The notes beneath the pieces are model-generated. The model did no database searches. It worked only from the letters and a program-made list of their open reading frames with translations, and was not told the origin of the DNA. A stretch of 64,000 bases of DNA, taken from NCBI RefSeq assembly GCF_048569485.1, contig NC_134357.1, positions 108,360,744 through 108,424,743 of the forward strand. The letters are read 5' to 3'. Positions 54,366 to 64,000 of this stretch are shown piece after piece; within the stretch, counting starts at the first letter, position 1; each line of letters opens with the position of its first letter. Both the position numbers and the translations under genes were made by a program. The stretch comes from Anomaloglossus baeobatrachus (taxonomy: Eukaryota > Chordata > Amphibia > Anura > Aromobatidae).

Positions 54366-54735
54366 ACAGACAGACTGTGTGGACAGACAGACAGACTGTG
54401 TGGACAGACAGACAGACTGTGTAGACAGGCATACAGACTGTGTAGACAGGCATACAGACTGTGTAGACAGGCGTACAGACTGTGTAGACAGACGTACAGA
54501 CTGTGTAGACAGACGTACAGACTGTGTAGACAGACGTACAGACTGTGTAGACAGACAGACAGACTGTGTAGACAGACAGACTGTGTACACAGACATACAC
54601 AGTATACACAAACATGCACAGTATACACAGACATACACAGTATACACTGTCAGACAGACTGTATACACAGATAGTATAGATAGACAGACAGCTACATATT
54701 GCACACTATACAGGACACATATCTTATACATAACA
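54366..54735. repeat. ~20-24-bp minisatellite (CAGACTGTGTAGACAGACGT)
   Basis: About ten units of the named type (54366-54590), then degenerate ATACACAGACATACACAGT-like units. Open frames are artefacts. Confidence 0.88.
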
Positions 54736-54737
54736 CA

Positions 54738-55583
54738 TACAGACAGCACATAACACATCAGACGGCACATAACACATCAAATGGCACATAACACATCAGA
54801 CAGCACATAACACATACAGGCAGCACATAATACATACAGGCAGCACATAACACATACAGGCAGCACATAACACATACAGGCAGCACATAACACATCAGAT
54901 AGCACATAACACATACATCCAGCACATAACACATACAGGCAGCACATAACACATACAGACAGCACATAACACATCAGACAGCACATAACACATCAGACAG
55001 CACATAACACATACAGGCAGCACATAAACACATACAGGCAGCACATAACACATCAGATAGCACATAACACATACATCCAGCACATAACACATACAGGCAG
55101 CACATAACACATACAGGCAGCACATAACACATCAGACAGCACATAACACATCAGACAGCACATAACACATACAGGCAGCACATAAACACATACAGGCAGC
55201 ACATAACACATACAGGCAGCACATAACACATCAGACAGCACATAACACATCAGACAGCACATAACACATACAGGCAGCACATAAACACATACAGGCAGCA
55301 CATAACACATACAGGCAGCACATAACACATCAGACAGCACGTAACACATACAGGCAGCACATAACACATACAGGCAGCACATAACACGTACAGGCAGCAC
55401 ATAACACATCAGACAGCACATAACACATCAGACAGCACATAACACATCAGACATCACATAACACATACAGGCAGCACATAACACATACAGGCAGCACATA
55501 ACACATACAGGCAGCACATAACACATCAGACAGCACATAACACATACAGGCAGCACATAACCATACAGGCAGCACATAACACA
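54738..55583. repeat. ~20-bp satellite (ACATAACACATACAGGCAGC)
   Basis: About 42 units alternating between ACACATACAGGCAGCACATA (20 bp) and ACACATCAGACAGCACATA (19 bp). Blocks of several units recur at 54895, 55050 and 55130, showing a higher order. The minus-strand MCCLYVLCAACMCYVL frame is an artefact. Confidence 0.92.
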
Positions 55584-55675
55584 TGATTCACATTATACTC
55601 ACCTGGCCGTGATGCAATTCAGCGCTCTCCCGCGCATCTAGCTGAGGCAAGGCAGGGGTTGGGGTCGGCAGGCCC

Positions 55676-55940
55676 CCCACTCTAAGATCAGCTGACCCTG
55701 AGGTGGTGAGGTGGCCCGCCGGGCTGAATGGGTGGGTGGGCCACCTCACAACCTCATCCCCCCATCTGAGATGAGCGGGCGGGCCACCTCACCAAGCCCC
55801 AGGCTGAGATGAGCGGGCGGGCCGCCTCACCACTCCCCCAGTCTCAGATAAGCAGGCCCCCCGGGCTGAGATCTCAGATAAGCAGGCCCCCCCGGGCTAA
55901 GATGAGCGGACGGGCCACCTCACCACCTCACAAACCCCCC
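55676..55940 (+). repeat. ~45-bp GC-rich tandem repeat
   Basis: Units containing GCTGAGATGAGCGGGCGGGC and CACCTCACCA, with shorter AGATAAGCAGGCCCCCCGGG variants. No gene is seen from 55584 to 56110. Confidence 0.65.
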
Positions 55941-56119
55941 GGCGAATGTCTTCAGCTCACAGCGCTTACCTGTCCCACTGGCTGCCGTTTCCTCACCACC
56001 TCTGCCGCTGTTACTTGCAGGAGTGTAATGAGGACGCAGAGTGATGACCTCACCACACTGCTGCAAGGCCCAGCGATGCCTCCACTCCACCACATGGCTA
56101 ATTTGCATGCTCCGTAGGA

Positions 56120-56760
56120 AAAGTCAGGGAGGATTAATATTGGGTCAGAATATAATTTTATTCGGGGTAAAAAAGGAACAAAAGAGGTAAAATGGTGAGG
56201 GAAGGAAGGACGGGGATAGGGGAAGACAATCATGTCCAATCGAACTTTAAATAACTTGATTTAACAATTATTAAGTAATTCAATTGTAGTCTGTTTATAT
56301 CTAGAGGTATTTAAGAACAAAAACAAAAACTATAATTACCAGAAATCAACAAACTAATATTAAAGGACAGAAGAGAAAAAAGAAGAAAGAAGAGGAGGGG
56401 GAAGGGATGATGCAGAAGTTGCTCTAACATTTTAGTACCATAATTGGAAGGCTTGTCAGAGGAGGCTTAGTTATAATGAGAAATATAGGGTGGGATTATG
56501 AGTCTCATGCATTATGGTTGACGAAAGATCTCCAAGTGCTCCATCCTTTATAATAAGAATGGAAAAGGTTGTTATAAATGGCATGTTGTCTTTCGTAATC
56601 ATGGTGTGTTGATATCAGGTGAATAATAGAGATTTGTGGTACGTTTTCTGATCTCCAATTAGCAAGAATTATTTTTTTTGTAGTTAGGAAAATATGTATT
56701 ATACTTGGTTTATGTAAATGATCTATGTCTTCTAATTCAAGTGAAAGGAGAGCCATTTGT
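56120..56760 (-). mobile_element. L1/Tx1-like LINE ORF2 C-terminal remnant
   Basis: A minus-strand frame from 56756 reads TTKKIILANWRSENVPQI, ISTHHDYERQHAIYNN and GWSTWRSF. The ILxxWRS segment followed by a short helix and an aromatic end resembles the C terminus of L1-group ORF2 proteins. The following ~390 bp on the minus strand would be its 3' UTR. Fragment only; the family call is tentative. Confidence 0.5.
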
Positions 56761-57310
56761 GGTTTGATTTCTGTGGTGCTTTATCTATAACTATCATAGG
56801 TACAAGAGCTATCCATAAAAAAGAATGAACAGTACTCGTTCAAAAAAAACCTGATGTCTAAATGAACCCAGACAAATAGACCTAACTGTTAGCTTTAGGG
56901 GAAATTTACCGAAACACGTGTTCTTCCAACACCAAAAGTGCTAGGTCCATATTGCACAGTATCAATTTTGATAGCATATACCACATCCAATCAAATAACA
57001 TACTGTATATGAGGTCCTATACCATAACATATTATTTATTGACCACTGTGAAAAAAGTTAACTGAATTATCTTACTATGAAAATACTGGATGTTCCCCTA
57101 GAGAGGAGAATAAGGAACAGGAGACACCGCAGCGTTAGTCTAAGCGTGTTAATAGTTTATGAAAAAAAGAACAATTGTAAGATTGCACTCACCAAATAGT
57201 AGGTGTAAATAGGCACATAGAGTCGTTTTCGATGAACAATACGATTCTGGTCCGGTATGCTGCTGGCACGGTTAGCTGCGGATGAGTTCCTCTCTTTGAA
57301 CTTCTACTAA
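56761..57310. other. Unassigned repeat-like sequence
   Basis: Includes ATCATAGGTACAAGAGCTAT, shared with 53485-53510, and TTTACCGAAACACGTG. No gene is recognised. Confidence 0.4.
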
Positions 57311-57320
57311 GGGGTACTTT

Positions 57321-58516
57321 TGTCGCGGGCGGAGGAGGGGATGCTGCGCTCTCCCACTGCTCGGGTCCGGCCGCTGCTGCTGCTGCGGCCGCTGCTCGGT
57401 GGTGGCTCGAGCAGTGGGCCGGATCCTGGGGACTCGAGCGGCGTTCCTCGCCCGTGAGTGAAAAGGGGATGGTTTGGTTTTAGGGGTATTGTCCGTGACG
57501 CCACCCACGGTTGTGGTGAAGTTGGTAACACCACCGCTGCTCTGGACGGGGATCACGGGAGCGGTGACAGGGAGCAGCTTTGATGTTAGTTCTCCCCTCC
57601 GTGGGTAGGGGGTTGGTTGTCCCGGGGCCCGGTGATGGGGTAGGGATGGATGGCAGGCGGGTTACGGGGCCTGGTGAGGTGCAGGGTCGCGGGGGTAGCG
57701 CTGTGCCACACGGCATGGTGGTACTCACTCAGCCAATGATGAGGACACAGTTCTCGGTAAAACACACGGCTGGATGGACGGGTCCCACAGACGGCTGCGG
57801 TGTTGTTTCTCCCGGCAGGTTGATGGTGACTGCCTTTCCCTGCACCTGTGTACTGTAAACGGTTCCAATGGGTTCCCACCGGTAACCCGCTCCCCAGCTT
57901 GGATGGGTGCTGGAGGAACCCCTTTTGCCCGCAGGCTCTGGCCCTGGGAACTTTAGCCTTGGCGGTGACTGTGTTTCCCTCTCTCGGTTGGACTGTTGCC
58001 TTCTGACGGGACTTGGCTGCTGGGAAACCCAGGAGGTTCCCTTTGCTAACGGATTTGGCAAATTCACGGCGACTCCTAGCCTTGCCGGGGTCCGTAAGCC
58101 CCTGCCGGATGGTGCTGGCTTCTCTTTGCGTACCGGTCCGGTACCACCGGGCCACCGCCCATCCACAGTCCTTACGGCTAGCTCTAATAGGCCACTCCTG
58201 CAGACGGTCACCACTGTCTGCCAACCTTGCTGATCCGTCAGGGCCACACACCCGGACCAACTTCAGTCTGCTTAACTGCCACTTTACTCCTCTCACTTTC
58301 ACTTCCAAACCTAATATCAACTGCCTGCTTTTCCCGCCTCCAGGACTGTGAACTCCTCTGTGGGTGGGGTCAACCGCCTGTCCCACCCCCTGGTGTGGAC
58401 ATCAGCCCCTGGAGGAAGGCAACAAGGGTTTGTGTCTGACTTCGGTGTGCCTGACCGGGACTGTGGGGTGTGTAGGTGTTGTTCTCTGTGGCCCCTGGCT
58501 TGTCCATGGCGCCACA
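57321..58516 (-). repeat. 3' LTR of the non-autonomous element
   Basis: TGTCGCGGGC at its left and GGCGCCACA at its right (plus-strand view). Aligns end to end with 60573-61768. Confidence 0.85.
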
Positions 58517-59186
58517 TTCCCCCTTAGTAAAATGCAGACCGTCCGCGGGCTGCCCGTCCATCACCGGTTTTATTTTCACAACTGAAAAGATAAACGGTAA
58601 AACAGGTTACATTTATAATAACATCTTCCCACATCGGGAGGTACTCTTACTTTAACGTTGCAAACGGTAATGGCTTCCGCTCTCTCCCACCCAAGCAACC
58701 TGGCCCTGATGCTGCCCCTAAGCAAACAGGCAGCACCCCTTGACCCCAGTCCAGCACAAGTCGCCCGAGCGGGTTCTGTCCTTTTCAGGGGACCCACGTC
58801 CTTGGGGAACCCTCTGAAACCCCCAGAGGATCGCCACCGGTTCCGGTGGTGGCTGGGCCCCAGCCTGCTCCACTGCGGGCCCTTCCTCCAATCTGCCTCT
58901 CCGGAGGCGGCAACGGTGAAAGCCATAAAACAACATTTTTATTTACAAGCCACAAGTTCGTGGTTGCCTTTCTAGTTCTCAGGCTTGTCCATAAGGAGTT
59001 CCTTATGCAAAACTTGTAGACAGCCCCCACGGGGACAACGGTGTCGGCAACGACCGGTTTCAATCACTGTTGGTCAATCAGATGAATCTTCCGTAATCAT
59101 TTACTTATCATTCTTTAAACTTTTAAACGGTACTGTCATCACTGGTGGTCCCAACGGGGGACAATTGCAACGGGACTCCGCTGCCA

Positions 59187-59801
59187 TCACTCTGACTCTT
59201 CGGCGGAGGTGGCCTCATCCTCTGCCACCAACATATCAAACATGCAGTGACAGGCCTGCTGTGAGAGGGGTGCCCGGTATCCGTTCCCACCAGTGCGCGG
59301 GGTGTAATAAACCACCGGCTCTCCCGCGTAGCGGAGATGCTCACTTGCCTCCTCACTTTCAGGGGTTGGCTCAGCACCGGAGCTGGAGTCACTATCACTT
59401 GTCTCTGCATCAGGCGGGTTGCCGCCAGCTGCCCCAGCCTCCCGGCTCCCAGTATCCAGCACATCAGATTCTTCTGCGGTAGTGTGGGGCAGTAGGTCAG
59501 GTGGGTTCACGCTGAGGCGCCCCATAAGTAATGGTAAGGGCGATGCGTGGGTCGAGACTGGGCCGGGCCCCTCAGCCGCAGTGGCCGGTCCTGGTAGGAC
59601 ATAGGGACGTGGGTCACCTGTCGGCTCCGTCACATCTGTTCCCATCCCGTACATCGGGGCAGTCGCAATCAGCATCTCCACCTCATTGGTCCACTGCTCC
59701 ATCATAAGGCATATCTGGTTCTGCTGGCGTTGGTTGAACTCTATTATTCTGGCCTTCATCCACTCCACGGTCCCGGGCTCGGGCACAGCGCCTGGTGCCA
59801 T
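59187..59801 (-). CDS. Internal reading frame B of the non-autonomous LTR element (fossil)
   Basis: A 204-residue frame, unrecognised. The start MAPGAVPEPGTVEWMKARII is followed by a polar helix with RQQNQICLMMEQWTNEVEML. Then come a GDPRPYVLPGPATAAEG segment, a proline-rich stretch and an acidic Ser-rich tail (SDSDSSSGAEPTPESEEAS). It has no zinc knuckle or enzyme motif. Its helix plus DPRP-AAEG layout parallels the second frame at 59898-60362, suggesting that both descend from one module. It may be a remodelled gag-like protein; this is inference. Confidence 0.35.
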   Translation of the reverse strand: MAPGAVPEPGTVEWMKARIIEFNQRQQNQICLMMEQWTNEVEMLIATAPMYGMGTDVTEPTGDPRPYVLPGPATAAEGPGPVSTHASPLPLLMGRLSVNPPDLLPHTTAEESDVLDTGSREAGAAGGNPPDAETSDSDSSSGAEPTPESEEASEHLRYAGEPVVYYTPRTGGNGYRAPLSQQACHCMFDMLVAEDEATSAEESE

Positions 59802-59897
59802 CCAGGGCGGGGCCTCTGATACGTCTTCACTAAGGGGCTGCGATCCTGGCGGTTCCCACAGGGGTGCTTCAGGCCGGCTCCGCGTGTCTGCAGCCAG

Positions 59898-60362
59898 TCA
59901 GTCCGCCGAGGCGGATTGGCAGGGTATCGCTACCGGTTGAACGGGTAGCGGGCCTAGTGGCGGGGCGGCAGCAACTAACACAGGTAGTGGGGGAGGAGGT
60001 AGGGCAAGCGGGGATGGACCGGTTCCCTCGGCCGCGATGACCGACCCACTGGGGGTACAGGGGCGTGGGTCACTCACCCTCCCTTCCAAATCCTCTTCCA
60101 CCTCGCGTCTCCGCATAGCAGCCACCACGTCTGCCATGTCGGTCTCCCACTCCTCCAGGAGGAGTTGCATGTGGGCTTGCAGACGGTTACTCAGCGGGGC
60201 GGTCCGGTCTCTCAGCCACATCGCCGTGCCGGGCGCGGAAGCGTCATCGTTGGTAGTTGGACTGTGCATCTTGGCAATGAGGTCTTCCAGGAACCCAGTA
60301 TCGCCGCAGAGTCCTGGCGTCTCTGCTTTTATAGCCGCGGGCTGCATGCGGCCAGACGCCAT
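59898..60362 (-). CDS. Internal reading frame A of the non-autonomous LTR element (fossil)
   Basis: A 154-residue frame, first after the 5' LTR. MASGRMQPAAIKAETPGL, then a helix RLQAHMQLLLEEWETDMADV, then VSDPRPCTPSGSVIAAEG and a run of prolines. It resembles frame B in order and spacing of these blocks. No known domain is recognised. Confidence 0.35.
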   Translation of the reverse strand: MASGRMQPAAIKAETPGLCGDTGFLEDLIAKMHSPTTNDDASAPGTAMWLRDRTAPLSNRLQAHMQLLLEEWETDMADVVAAMRRREVEEDLEGRVSDPRPCTPSGSVIAAEGTGPSPLALPPPPLPVLVAAAPPLGPLPVQPVAIPCQSASAD

Positions 60363-60572
60363 CAGTCCCCCTTAGTCTCTTTCCGGCTCCTCCTCTACAG
60401 GGGCGGGGTTTTGGCCTTCGCGCCTACACTACTCAAGGAGACGCTCGAGCGGGAATTCCTCGCGCCCAAGATGGCGGCTTCACAAATTTTTCGGCCGGAC
60501 ACCTCCGGCGGTTACACAAGGCGCACTTCCACCAGTTGGTAGAACGGTAGGATCCTGTTCGTGACGCCAAGT

Positions 60573-61768
60573 TGTCGCGGGCGGAGGAGGGGACGCTGCA
60601 CTCTCCCACTGCTCGGGTCCGGCCGCTGCTGCTGCTGTGACCGCTGCTCGGTGGTGGCTCGAGCGGTGGGTCGGATCCCGGGGACTTGAGCGGCGTTCCT
60701 CGCCCGTGAGTGAAAAGGGGATGGTTTGGTTTTAGGGGTATTGTCCGTGACGCCACCCACGGTTGTGGTGAAGTTGGTGACACCACCGCTGCTCTGGACG
60801 GCGATCCCGGGAGCGGTGACAGGGAGCAGCTTTGATGTTAGTTCTCCCCTCCGTGGGTAGGGGGTTGGTTGTCCCGGGGCCCGGTGATGGGGTAGGGATG
60901 GATGGCAGGCGGGTTACGGGGCCTGGTGAGGTGCAGGGTCGCGGGGGCAGCGCTGTGCTGCACGGCACGGTGGTACTCACTCAGCCAATGATGAGGACAC
61001 AGTTCTTGGTAAAACACATGGTTGGATGGACGGTTCCCACAGACGGCTGCGGTGTTGTTTCTCCCGGCAGGTTGATGGTGACTGCCTTTCCCTGCACCTG
61101 TGTACTGTAAACGGTTCCAATGGCTTCCCACCGGTAACCCGCTCTCCAGCTTGGATGGGTGCTGGAGGAGCCCCTTTTGCCCGCAGGCTCTGGCCCTGGG
61201 AACTTTAGCCTTGGCGGTGACTGTGTTTCCCTCTCTCGGTTGGACTGTTGCCTTCTGACGGGACTTGGCTGCTGGGAAACCCAGGAGGTTCCCTTTGCTA
61301 ATGGATTTGGCAAATTCACGGCGACTCCTAGCCTTGCCGGGGTCCGTAAGCCCCTGCCGGATGGTGCTGGCTTCTCTTTGCGTACCGGTCCGGTACCGCC
61401 GGGCCACCACCCGTCCACGGTCCTTACGGCTAGCTCTAATAGGCCACTCCTGCAGACGGTCACCACCGTCTGCCAACCTTGCTGATCTGTCCGGGCCACA
61501 CACCCGGACCAACTTCAGTCTGCTTAACTGCCACTTTACTCCTCTCACTTTCACTTCCAAACCTAATCTCAACTGCCTGCTTTTCCCGCCTCCAGGACTG
61601 TGAACTCCTCGGTGGGCGGGGTCAACCGCCTGGCCCACCCCCTGGTGTGGACATCAGCCCCTGGAGGAAGGCAACAAGGGTTTGTGTCTGACTTCGGTGT
61701 GCCTGACCGGGAGTGTGGGGTGTGTAGGTGTTGTTCTCTGTGGCCCCTGGCTTGTCCAGGGCGCCACA
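60573..61768 (-). repeat. 5' LTR of the non-autonomous element
   Basis: Same length as the 3' LTR. It is followed on the minus strand by the primer-binding-like site at 60569-60554. Confidence 0.85.
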
Positions 61769-62371
61769 TTTTGCACGCTGCAACATCGCTAGCCGATGGT
61801 AGCGATGCTGAGCGCGATAGTCCTCGCCCCCGTCGCAGATGCGATATCTCGTGATAGCTGCCGTAGCGAACATTATCGCTATAGCAGCTTCACACGCACT
61901 TACCTGCCCTGCGACGTCGTTCTGGCCAGTGACCCGCCTCCTTCCTAAGGGGGCGGGTCGTGCGGCATCACAGCAACATCACACGGCAGGCGGCCAATAG
62001 AAGCGGAGGGGCGGAGATAAGCGGGACGTAAACATCCCGCCCACCTTCTCCCTTCCGCATTGCCGGTGGACAGCGGACGCAGGTAAGGAGATGTTTGTCG
62101 CTCCTGCGGGTTTCCACACAGTGATGTGTGGAGCTGCAGGAACGACAAACAACATCGTTCCTGCGGACGCACCAACATTATGAAAATAAACGACGTGACA
62201 CAGATCACCGATTTTTGACTGTTTCACGCTCGTTCATCTTCTCTCCTAGGCTTTGCACGTTGTGACGTTGTTACCGGCGCCGGATGTGCGTCACTTTCGA
62301 TTTGACCCTGACGAGATCGCAGTAGCGATGTCGCAACGTGCAAAATCCCCGTAAGGGGTAATAGAAGTATA

Positions 62372-62626
62372 ATAAATATCGCACTCCCAGGTACCACCAT
62401 GGAATCTGTATAAATAAATTTTGATTATTTTATTGGTATTAAAGGTCATACAATGCATTCATCAAGTAAAAATAAATAAATAAAAAATATATATTCATTC
62501 ATAATCACCTGATGAAGGCCCTTTGAGGGCAGAAACTCATTGTATGACTTTAATACCAATAAAATAATCAAAATTTATCTCTATGGTTTCCATGGTGGTC
62601 CCTTTAAGAACAACATTTATTATACC
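62372..62626. mobile_element. Foldback element with CCTGATGAAG..GAAAC box
   Basis: The arms GTATAATAAATATCG...ACCACCATGGAA and its inverse, and GATTATTTTATTGGTATTAA / TTAATACCAATAAAATAATC-type segments, pair from the outside to about 62470/62545. The right arm has CCTGATGAAG (62518-62527), stem GCCC/GGGC and AGAAACTC; the left arm has only CTTGATGAATGC. No target duplication is recognised. Confidence 0.6.
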
Positions 62627-62727
62627 ATTATAAAGTTACTGGGATGAATACTTAATCATTATATTTTACAAATGATATTCTTACCATGAGAATGAATTAA
62701 TACATACTTTTAATCTAAGTGAAGCGG

Positions 62728-63445
62728 TGTAGCCCCCGGTACGGCACTCCTGCACACTACCACTCCCAGGCCACGGCGGGGGCACCGTTCTCAACTGCCC
62801 GCCGGTCCTATGCACCCTGTTCCTGCCCTGGGGTCTGCCGTGGCCTCCTCCAGCTTCCAGGCCACACGCAGGCCTTCTAGGACTGCCTATAGGGTGTGCG
62901 TGCGGCCATGCCCCCTTTCTTAAAGGGCTGGCATCCGATTACTTGGAACTGATCCTTGAGGTCAGCTACTACCCTGAAGGTACTTAAGCCTGCCTCCCCT
63001 TAGGAGAGGTGCCTGAGCAAAGTTGCCTATCCTTAGTACATTGCTAGTTCTCAGGTCCCATGCCTGCTACTGTGTCTAGTTCAGTGTTTCATGTCCTAGT
63101 ACCAGTGTCTTGTTTCGCTAACCTGTGTCTCTTCTTAGAGCTTGCTTGTTGCCACTACCTCCTTGCTGCCACTTCCGGGATATCACTCCCATGCTGCCAC
63201 GTCCGAGTTACGACCTCTGTGCCGCCACGTCTGAGTCTACATATTTGTGCTGCCACGTCTGAGCACACTAGTACAAGACATCAGAGACTCTCCTGTCCAT
63301 CAGAGCTGACCCCACTGGTCCTGGCTGTCGTTCATTTAGGCCCCCTGGGGCTGCGTCTGACAATCGCTTCAGGTTAGCTCCTCCAGGTGAGTCCAGTTTA
63401 CGACCCAGTGGGTCCACTCCCAGACGTTAGTCGCCCCTAGGTGAC
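62728..63445 (+). repeat. LTR-like or promoter-bearing GC-rich repeat
   Basis: Starts TGTAGCCCCCGGTACGGCAC and ends about GTGACCAAAACA. It has a TACTTAAGCC box near 62980 and a run of TGCTGCCACGTC(C/T)GAG-type units at 63190-63265. The TG..CA ends are compatible with a solo LTR, but no duplication is seen. A host exon is not supported. Confidence 0.3.
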
Positions 63446-64000
63446 CAAAACAAGGAGAATGTATCGACTTAAACTAAGATATAATTTTGAATCAAGCTTT
63501 TATTACAAACTTATATTTTACACATTTTTAGAAGTGTTTATAATTTGATTTCATTACATAATTTATATGGAAAAAAGATGGAAACATTTCAGTTTTCACA
63601 CTGTCCATAAGAGCAAACACAATAGGTAGAGGTTTGAGAATATCATACAAAGTATGCAAAACACAACGGTAAATAAAGGCAAAAAAATATTAAACAAATA
63701 CAGATTATGTCCTTTACTTTACAAAACTTCCTTTTTAACATTATATCTTTGACAAGCAGCAGCTGCAATAGCAAATATGATTTAAGGGTGTACAAACAGA
63801 GAAAGATATAAACCTGGGATCCAAATGTAATATTACCCCTCAATAAATCCATTGTAAAACCATATCTTTGATAAGGAATTACTACTGGGCTCCACATTGT
63901 AAAAACGATATAGGAAACCTGCAGAAGGTTCAAAAGGTAGACAGAGTATGCAAAATGAGGTCACTCTTATGATGAGAGGCAAGAAAAGTTTGTAAAAAGG
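63446..64000. other. AT-rich sequence, possible 3' UTR of a minus-strand gene
   Basis: AT-rich, with TTTATT at about 63498 (AATAAA on the minus strand) and no recognisable repeat. A 96-codon minus-strand frame at 63643-63933 has no recognisable domain. The window ends before any coding exon could be seen. Confidence 0.25.

Larger units (their letters stand above)
57321..61768 (-). mobile_element. Non-autonomous LTR retrotransposon
   Basis: Two direct LTRs of 1196 bp (57321-58516, 60573-61768) flank a 2.05-kb internal region. On the minus strand the 5' LTR is the right one. Its end is followed by a primer-binding-like TGGCGTCACGAACAGG (60569-60554). A purine run (TAAGGGGGAA) lies next to the 3' LTR at 58517-58527. 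Flanks CTTT and TTTT agree at three of four bases. No protease, RT or integrase is present, so it depends on a partner element. The LTRs differ by a few percent by eye, so the insertion is of intermediate age. A solo LTR of the family is at 2541-3717. Confidence 0.8.
57311..62351. mobile_element. Harbinger-like MITE, copies G/H (one MITE split by an LTR element)
   Basis: Flanked by TAA on both sides (57308-57310, 62352-62354). The left end GGGGTACTTT is cut off at 57320 by the LTR insertion. The terminal repeat then resumes at 61769 as TTTTGCACGCTGCAACATCG. The right end, inverted, is CGGGGATTTTGCACGTTGCG. The interior modules (CCAATAGAAGCGGAGGGGCG, AACATCCCGCCCACC) match copies B, C and F. 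Net MITE length is about 590 bp. Confidence 0.7.

Noticed and set aside
54758-55421. Cys-rich MCCLYVLCAAC frames
   Set aside because: Low-complexity translation of the ~20-bp satellite.
54738-55583. Regular short repeats that could suggest a CRISPR array
   Set aside because: Units are directly adjacent with no unique spacers, and the genome is a vertebrate's.
63643-63933. A 96-codon hydrophobic minus-strand frame
   Set aside because: AT-rich sequence with no recognisable domain or splice context.

Overview
The window looks like anuran (frog) nuclear DNA. The one clear host gene, an intelectin on the minus strand, reads closest to the Xenopus embryonic epidermal lectin type as I remember it. 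The rest is a dense, nested landscape of the transposon types familiar from large frog genomes. No bacterial gene, operon or CRISPR array is present. All family assignments come from reading the sequence and recalled knowledge; no search was run.

Host gene. The intelectin runs from 24498 (start codon) down to 4610 (stop) in seven coding exons: 24435-24498, 21450-21605, 8962-9209, 7916-8074, 7194-7314, 7008-7111 and 4610-4762. All phases match and together give a 334-residue secreted lectin. A non-coding 5' exon probably lies further right, because a pyrimidine-rich acceptor sits just before the ATG. The introns are packed with repeats. A 24-bp minisatellite fills the intron after the first coding exon, and a 12-kb intron holds hAT, Harbinger-like and foldback elements. 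A SINE tail abuts the last acceptor.

Layout. 1-4600: LINE 3' end, an inverted 42-bp repeat, a foldback with a solo LTR inserted, then the intelectin 3' end. 5-21 kb: nested MITEs, a GATA microsatellite, a 3.4-kb hAT-like element (13219-16648), a 185-bp repeat block broken by two foldbacks, and a V-SINE. 22.6-24.3 kb: minisatellite. 24.8-35.5 kb: a hAT-like element into which a young, apparently whole LTR retrotransposon (24853-32725) has inserted. 36.5-40.3 kb: two adjacent Harbinger-like MITEs, other MITEs and a solo LTR. 41.0-46.4 kb: a second hAT-like copy carrying a 1.25-kb retroposon with a hammerhead-like motif. 46.7-52.2 kb: a composite with a solo LTR, tandem repeats and a dead Tc1 transposon. 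52-56 kb: MITEs, LINE fragments and satellites. 57.3-62.4 kb: a Harbinger-like MITE split by a non-autonomous LTR element. 62.4-64 kb: a foldback, an LTR-like block and AT-rich sequence.

Most notable. (1) The LTR retrotransposon has Ty3/gypsy-type proteins but the order gag-protease-integrase-RT-RNase H, as in the Gmr1 lineage. (2) Four inserts have unusually long target duplications (12-15 bp). Three share a head-plus-foldback architecture, and the fourth carries a near-complete hammerhead ribozyme fold at 45549-45592; related half-motifs occur in other foldbacks. (3) The intelectin has Val where the family has a calcium/ligand-site His.
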